Of a stretch of DNA of 64,000 nt, positions 60,074 to 64,000 are shown one piece after another. Below the pieces are notes generated by a model, which worked only from the letters and a program-made list of their open reading frames with translations, was not told the origin of the DNA and did not search any database. The stretch covers positions 1,934,240-1,998,239 of the forward strand of contig OZ242171.1 in assembly GCA_965205525.1 (NCBI GenBank). The letters are read 5' to 3'. The DNA is from G965205525 sp965205525. Lineage in GTDB: Bacteria > Pseudomonadota > Gammaproteobacteria > JABABF01. Each line of letters starts with the position of its first letter. Position 1 is the first letter of the stretch. A program made the translations under genes and the position numbers.

Positions 60074-61162
60074 CTATCCCCTATGCTCCTGCACAAGGTA
60101 CTCATGCGTCTGCATCTCCCTGAGGCGGCTTGCGGTGCGCGCAAATTCTTTTTGCAGTCTTACGCCCTGGTACAGGGTTTCTGGTTCTCCGTCTGCCGAC
60201 AGCACTAGTTTTACATTGTGGTCATAGAGCACATCTATCAGATGGATGAAGCGGCGAGCCTGGTCGTCCTGGTCTCCGCTCATACGCGGCACTTTGCTGA
60301 TGAGCAGGGCGTGGAACAGGCGGGAAAGCTCTAGGTAGTCGTCTCGGCCCCGGGGCTTGCTGCATAGCTCCCTGAAGTCCAGCCAGGCGATGTCATCCAT
60401 TACCCACAGGGTGTTTAGAGGACGACCTTCCACTTCTATAATCGCATTCTTTTTGCCAGTGCCCGGCGCTAGTTTTTGAAAGCTCTGCTGCATATTTTCT
60501 TCCGCCTCAGCATTTAGCGGGGTGTGATAAAGAGGAGCTTTCTCCAAGGTGCGCAGGCGGTAGTCATCGCCTTCGTCTATGTGGTGAATTTCGCAGTGCT
60601 CTTGCAGGAGAGCAATGGCTGGCAGGAAGCGCTGCCGCTGCAGGCCGTCTTGGTACAGGTTTTCCGGTGCCGTGTTGGAGGTGGTGACTAGGCAGACACC
60701 CTGGCGGAACAGGGCCTCTAGGAGATAGCTCAGGATCATGGCATCGGCGATATCGTTGACAAAGAACTCGTCAAAGCAGAGTACGCGGGAGTCGGCTGCC
60801 AGGCGAGCTGCCACCTTTTCCAGCGGGTTTTTTTCTCCTGCCAAGTCTTTCATCTCCCGATGGGTATGCTGCATAAAGTTGTGAAAGTGCGTGCGGGTCT
60901 TCTCAGGAAACGGCAGCGTGTCGTGGAACAAATCCATTAGCAGGGTTTTGCCCCGACCTACTCCCCCCCACAGGTACAGTCCCCGTGCAGGGGGCGTTTT
61001 TTTGCCGATGAAGCGGTGGAGCAATCTGCTGCGAGTGCCGACCCTGCTCGCAGTCAGCTCTCGGTGCACCCGGTTCAAGTGTCTTGCCGCCGCCTCTTGA
61101 GCCGGGTCCGGCAGAAGGCTGCTCTCTGCCAGGCGGTGACGGTAGTTTTTCAGCGGGGTCAT
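60074..61162 (-). CDS. zapE: Cell division ATPase ZapE (AFG1/YhcM family)
   Basis: 362 aa AAA-type ATPase. Walker A LWGGVGRGKTLLMDLFHD near residue 64, THFHNFMQHTHREM, Walker B VLCFDEFFVNDIADAM, sensor TTSNTAPENLYQDGLQRQRF and the C-terminal RFIHLIDVLYDHNVKL with FARTASRLREMQ. ZapE associates with the Z-ring under stress in characterised bacteria. Full length. Same strand as the Nif3-family gene and the his genes but 200 bp away from them. Confidence 0.94.
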   Translation of the reverse strand: MTPLKNYRHRLAESSLLPDPAQEAAARHLNRVHRELTASRVGTRSRLLHRFIGKKTPPARGLYLWGGVGRGKTLLMDLFHDTLPFPEKTRTHFHNFMQHTHREMKDLAGEKNPLEKVAARLAADSRVLCFDEFFVNDIADAMILSYLLEALFRQGVCLVTTSNTAPENLYQDGLQRQRFLPAIALLQEHCEIHHIDEGDDYRLRTLEKAPLYHTPLNAEAEENMQQSFQKLAPGTGKKNAIIEVEGRPLNTLWVMDDIAWLDFRELCSKPRGRDDYLELSRLFHALLISKVPRMSGDQDDQARRFIHLIDVLYDHNVKLVLSADGEPETLYQGVRLQKEFARTASRLREMQTHEYLVQEHRG

Positions 61163-61364
61163 ATCTTGGTTTTCTTCAGGTTGCTCAGCGCAGATCGCCG
61201 GTCTTGTTTAACCCGGCTCTCTGCAGAGATGTTTCCCGACAGACAGGGCATCGTGGCGGCAGAAAAAGATGAACAGCCTTGGCAGCGCTTGCGGATAACG
61301 GGGGCGGATGCCGGATTGCAGTCAATACTCAGCCAAACGGGGTATGCAGGCCAAAAGCGCCTGC

Positions 61365-62135
61365 TCAGGCCGGATTGTCAATGTCTATGAAGGTGTGCGC
61401 AATGCCGAGACTTTTTGCCAGGTGCTCGCCTGTCGCCTGCGGTCCGTAACGCTCGGTGGCGTGATGTCCGGCGGCCAGGAAATGCACTCCGTTCTCCCGC
61501 GCTGCGTGTACCGTCTGCTCCGACACTTCGCCGCTGAGATAGGCATCCACTCCCGCAAGTATGGCTTGATCTATGAAGGACTGGGCAGCGCCGGTGCACC
61601 AGGCGATGGTTTCAATGGTTTCCGCCGGGTCGCCGATATGAAGCGGCTTGCGCCCTAGACGGTCCTCCACCAGCCTGGCGAAATCCGCCACCGGCATGGG
61701 CTGGGGCAGGCGGCCGGTGCAGCCAATCCCCTCCGGGTTTTCCGGCTCCAGACTGCCAGTGTGCTGCAATCCCAGCACCCGGCCCAGCTGGGCATTGTTG
61801 CCGTACTCCGGGTGGGCATCCAAGGGCAGGTGATAGGCCAGCAGGCTGAGCTCCGCCTCCAGCAGAGCGGCGATGCGGCGGCGTTTCATTCCGGTGATGG
61901 CAGCGTCTTCACCTTTCCAGAAATAGCCGTGGTGCACCAGCAGCGCATCGGCGTCAGCGGCAATGGCGGCTTCTATAAAGGCCATGCTCGCGGTAACCCC
62001 GGATACCAGGTGGCGCACTTCTGGGCGGCCCTCCACTTGCAGGCCGTTGGGGCAGTAGTCCCGAAAGCGGCCCGGGCTGAGCAGTGAATCGGCAGCTGCC
62101 ACAAGATTTCTGAGGGTTACGCTGGCAGCTGCCAT
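61365..62135 (-). CDS. Nif3-like dinuclear metal-centre protein (YbgI family)
   Basis: 256 aa from the ATG at 62135, chosen because AAAGGAG precedes it closely; the longer frame overlaps hisD. Metal-binding segments LLVHHGYFW near residue 64, LPLDAHPEYGNNAQLG, CTGAAQSFIDQA and the C-terminal GHHATERYG. Hexameric toroids of this family bind two metal ions; proposed roles include GTP cyclohydrolase I type 2-like hydrolysis, not firmly established. Starts 2 bp after hisD ends, so it is co-transcribed with the his genes. Confidence 0.92.
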   Translation of the reverse strand: MAAASVTLRNLVAAADSLLSPGRFRDYCPNGLQVEGRPEVRHLVSGVTASMAFIEAAIAADADALLVHHGYFWKGEDAAITGMKRRRIAALLEAELSLLAYHLPLDAHPEYGNNAQLGRVLGLQHTGSLEPENPEGIGCTGRLPQPMPVADFARLVEDRLGRKPLHIGDPAETIETIAWCTGAAQSFIDQAILAGVDAYLSGEVSEQTVHAARENGVHFLAAGHHATERYGPQATGEHLAKSLGIAHTFIDIDNPA

Positions 62136-62137
62136 CT

Positions 62138-63529
62138 TCAGCTCCTTTCCCCCTTGCTGCTCTCCCCGCCTTTTTTGCGGCATTCCGCCGCTTGGGCATG
62201 GGCTTCCAGACCCTCCGCCCGGGCCAGTGTCGCAGCGGTGCCCGCCAGCAGGGACGCACCGGCTTCACCGCACTGAATGATGGAGCTGGTGCGCATAAAA
62301 TCCTGCACACCCAGGGGAGAGGAAAAGCGCGCCGCGCCGGCGGTGGGCAGCACATGGCTGGGACCAGCGCAGTAGTCCCCCAGCACTTCGCTGCTCCAGG
62401 GGCCGAGGAAGATAGCTCCCGCGCAGTGAATCTCGGTTAGCAGTGCTTCCGGGTCCGCCACCGAAAGCCCGAGGTGCTCCGGTGCAATGCGATCACTGAT
62501 CTGCGCCGCCTGGTGCAGGTCGGCCGTGTGTATCAGGGCGCCGTTTCGGGCCAAGGATTTTTCTATGATCTCTCGGCGGGGCAAAAGAGGCAGCCGCTCG
62601 GCGATCTGTCTGCTTACCTGCTCCAAGAAGCCCCTGTCCGGGCACAGCAGAATAGACCGCGCCGCCTCGTCGTGCTCTGCCTGGGCCAGCAGATCCAGCG
62701 CCGCCCACTCGGGCGCGGTGCTGCCATCAGCGATGATGACCACCTCCGAGGGGCCAGCGGGAATATCCGTGCCGACCCGGCCGTGAACCAGCCGCTTGGC
62801 GGCGGCCACAAAACGATTGCCCGGCCCCACGATTTTATTCACCGCCGGCACCGTCTCTGTACCGAAGGCGAGGGCGGCAATGGCCTGGGCCCCGCCGACT
62901 GCAAAGACCCGCTGTACCCCCGCCAGAGCCGCCGCGGCCAGTACCATTTCCGGCAGTTCTTTCCCCGGTGGCGCCGGTGTCGTCATCACGATTTCCTTCA
63001 CGCCCGCCACCTTGGCGGGCACAGCTGTCATCAGTACCGAGGAGGGATAGGAGGCGCGTCCCCCCGGCACATAAATGCCGACCTTTTCCAGGGGCAGAAG
63101 CCGCTGCCCCAGTTTTATTCCCTCTGAGTCTCGCAGCCAGCGCACCTCCTCTGCCTGCCGCTGCTTATGGTCTCCTGCCGATGAAGCTTCGTATGCGAGA
63201 GACAGCATGTGAAAGTCGCGAATACGCTCCTCGGCGCATTCCAGGGCTGTCTTTTTTTCTTCCGGCAGTTTTTCCAGAGCTTCCTGCATGCGGCGGCGGG
63301 GGACTTCCAAGGCTTTTGCAGAGTCACAATGCCGCCCGTCCAGTCGCTCGGTATATTCCAGCAGTGCTGCATCTCCCCTTGTGCGCACTTCCCCAATAAT
63401 GTCTGCGGCAATGCGCTCTGCCTCTGCGTCCCGTGTCTCCTCCGAGGCCAGCAGTTTTTTCAGAATGACATCAAAGCCTTCGCTGCCGGCCTCCAGCAGT
63501 GCCGGACCCCCGCTGCCTTTGGCCGTCAT
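62138..63529 (-). CDS. hisD: Histidinol dehydrogenase
   Basis: 463 aa. RYTERLDG-like LLEYTERLDGRH near residue 57, EKVGIYVPGGRASYPSSVLM, VAGVKEIVMTTPAP, FAVGGAQAIAALAFGT, DIPAGPSEVVIIAD and the zinc/catalytic QAEHDEAA, then RIAPEHLGL and SPLGVQDFMRTSS. Two-step NAD-dependent oxidation of L-histidinol to histidine. Its ATG overlaps the hisG TGA by four bases. A C-terminal basic tail of about 20 residues (AECRKKGGESSKGERS) exceeds the usual end. Confidence 0.96.
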   Translation of the reverse strand: MTAKGSGGPALLEAGSEGFDVILKKLLASEETRDAEAERIAADIIGEVRTRGDAALLEYTERLDGRHCDSAKALEVPRRRMQEALEKLPEEKKTALECAEERIRDFHMLSLAYEASSAGDHKQRQAEEVRWLRDSEGIKLGQRLLPLEKVGIYVPGGRASYPSSVLMTAVPAKVAGVKEIVMTTPAPPGKELPEMVLAAAALAGVQRVFAVGGAQAIAALAFGTETVPAVNKIVGPGNRFVAAAKRLVHGRVGTDIPAGPSEVVIIADGSTAPEWAALDLLAQAEHDEAARSILLCPDRGFLEQVSRQIAERLPLLPRREIIEKSLARNGALIHTADLHQAAQISDRIAPEHLGLSVADPEALLTEIHCAGAIFLGPWSSEVLGDYCAGPSHVLPTAGAARFSSPLGVQDFMRTSSIIQCGEAGASLLAGTAATLARAEGLEAHAQAAECRKKGGESSKGERS

Positions 63530-64000
63530 GGGCTGCCCCTGGACTGCGCTGCGGAAACCGACTTTGCCAGCTGCTCGCGAAGGGCTTGGATCTTATCGTG
63601 ATCAATGCGCATGGCTGCCTTATTGACCACCAGCCGTGCACTTACTTCGGCGATCAGCTCCAGCGGCTCTAGTCCGTTGCTCTCCAAGGTTTTGCCGGTA
63701 TCCACGATATCCACGATTTCATCGGCGATGCCGATGCACGGGGCGAGTTCCAGAGAGCCATACAGGCGGATCAGCTCCACTTGACGACTGCTGACCGCGT
63801 AGTGGCGGCGGGCGATATTCACATACTTGGTGGCCACTCGCCGCCGCCGCTCTCCCTCATCCCGGGGACGATCAATCAGAGCAGCGGTCATCAGCCGGCA
63901 GCGGGCGATCCCGAGGTCCAGCAGGTCGTACAGGTTTCCGCCGCCGGATTCCAGCAGCATGTCCCGACCGACAATGCCGATCGCGGCAGCACCCAGCTGC
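63526..64000 (-). CDS. hisG: ATP phosphoribosyltransferase, 3' part (5' end outside window)
   Basis: The frame is open through the right edge, reading GIVGRDMLLESG, LYDLLDLGIARCRLM, KYVNIARRHY, IRLYGSLELAPCIGIADEIVDIV (split as LYGSLELAPCIG, IADEIVDIV) and TLESNGL, then ends at 63526. This is the C-terminal two thirds of the short (HisZ-dependent) form of HisG: after LELIAEVSARLVVN there is no C-terminal ACT-like regulatory domain. First step of histidine synthesis (PRPP plus ATP). Four-base stop/start overlap with hisD. Confidence 0.93.
   Translation of the reverse strand, partial: QLGAAAIGIVGRDMLLESGGGNLYDLLDLGIARCRLMTAALIDRPRDEGERRRRVATKYVNIARRHYAVSSRQVELIRLYGSLELAPCIGIADEIVDIVDTGKTLESNGLEPLELIAEVSARLVVNKAAMRIDHDKIQALREQLAKSVSAAQSRGSP

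Noticed and set aside
61159..61380. Open frame between the Nif3-family gene and zapE ending at the zapE ATG
   Set aside because: It overlaps the zapE start suggestively but has no usable start codon near its beginning and no recognisable content.

Overview
The window looks like chromosomal DNA of a gammaproteobacterium. Evidence is the glmU-glmS pair, the coxB-coxA-cox11-coxC-DUF2909-SURF1-ctaA-cyoE-sco order, polA next to engB, hisG-hisD followed by a Nif3-family gene and zapE, and an initiator tRNA. No species can be named from the sequence. Most of the window is moderately GC-rich housekeeping DNA. Two stretches (about 3.2-5.8 kb and 44.3-47.0 kb) are visibly AT-rich and look acquired.

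Region 1 (1-8.8 kb) is a defence island in decay. It holds a DUF6884/GIY-YIG-like protein cut by the left edge, an IS481-type transposase remnant, an XRE-ImmA/DUF4411-PIN toxin-antitoxin-like pair, and a UvrD-type helicase shard. Next comes an intact three-gene anti-phage module (patatin phospholipase, CD-NTase, E2-like protein with a SEC-C tail), best read as a short type II CBASS. Shards of dinD and of a DUF4143 ATPase follow, then a full GmrSD-like DUF262/DUF1524 protein. Region 2 (8.9-12.1 kb) is a translationally coupled glycan cassette: GT2, an unusual ParB-like/nucleotidyltransferase-like protein and an FkbM methyltransferase.

Region 3 (12.1-28 kb) mixes a KstD-like flavoprotein, glmU-glmS, a large unfamiliar glycosyltransferase-like protein, uvrD, a TRAP transporter with a thioesterase, a sulfotransferase behind a C14 tract, and yaaA. 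Region 4 (28-37.4 kb) is an aa3-type cytochrome c oxidase and heme A/copper assembly cluster, with a shard of atpD just ahead of sco. Region 5 (37.5-42.4 kb) is polA, engB and tRNA-fMet, the tRNA being followed by a degraded foreign gene.

Region 6 (42.9-47.9 kb) is a cell-surface glycan locus: GT4, two tandem GT23-like paralogs (about 89% identical), traces of a third copy, and a GT25. The upstream paralog ends in a G13 tract whose length would change its C-terminus, so this is a candidate phase-variable locus. Region 7 (48-59 kb) looks catabolic: NTF2-like, sulfotransferase, DUF1214, duplicated EthD genes, SDR, KstD-like flavoprotein, a 5-carboxymethyl-2-hydroxymuconate isomerase homologue, acetaldehyde dehydrogenase and 4-hydroxy-2-oxovalerate aldolase. 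It contains an exact 1189-bp tandem duplication. Region 8 (59-64 kb) has a lipoprotein, zapE, a Nif3-family gene, hisD and the 3' part of hisG, all on the minus strand.
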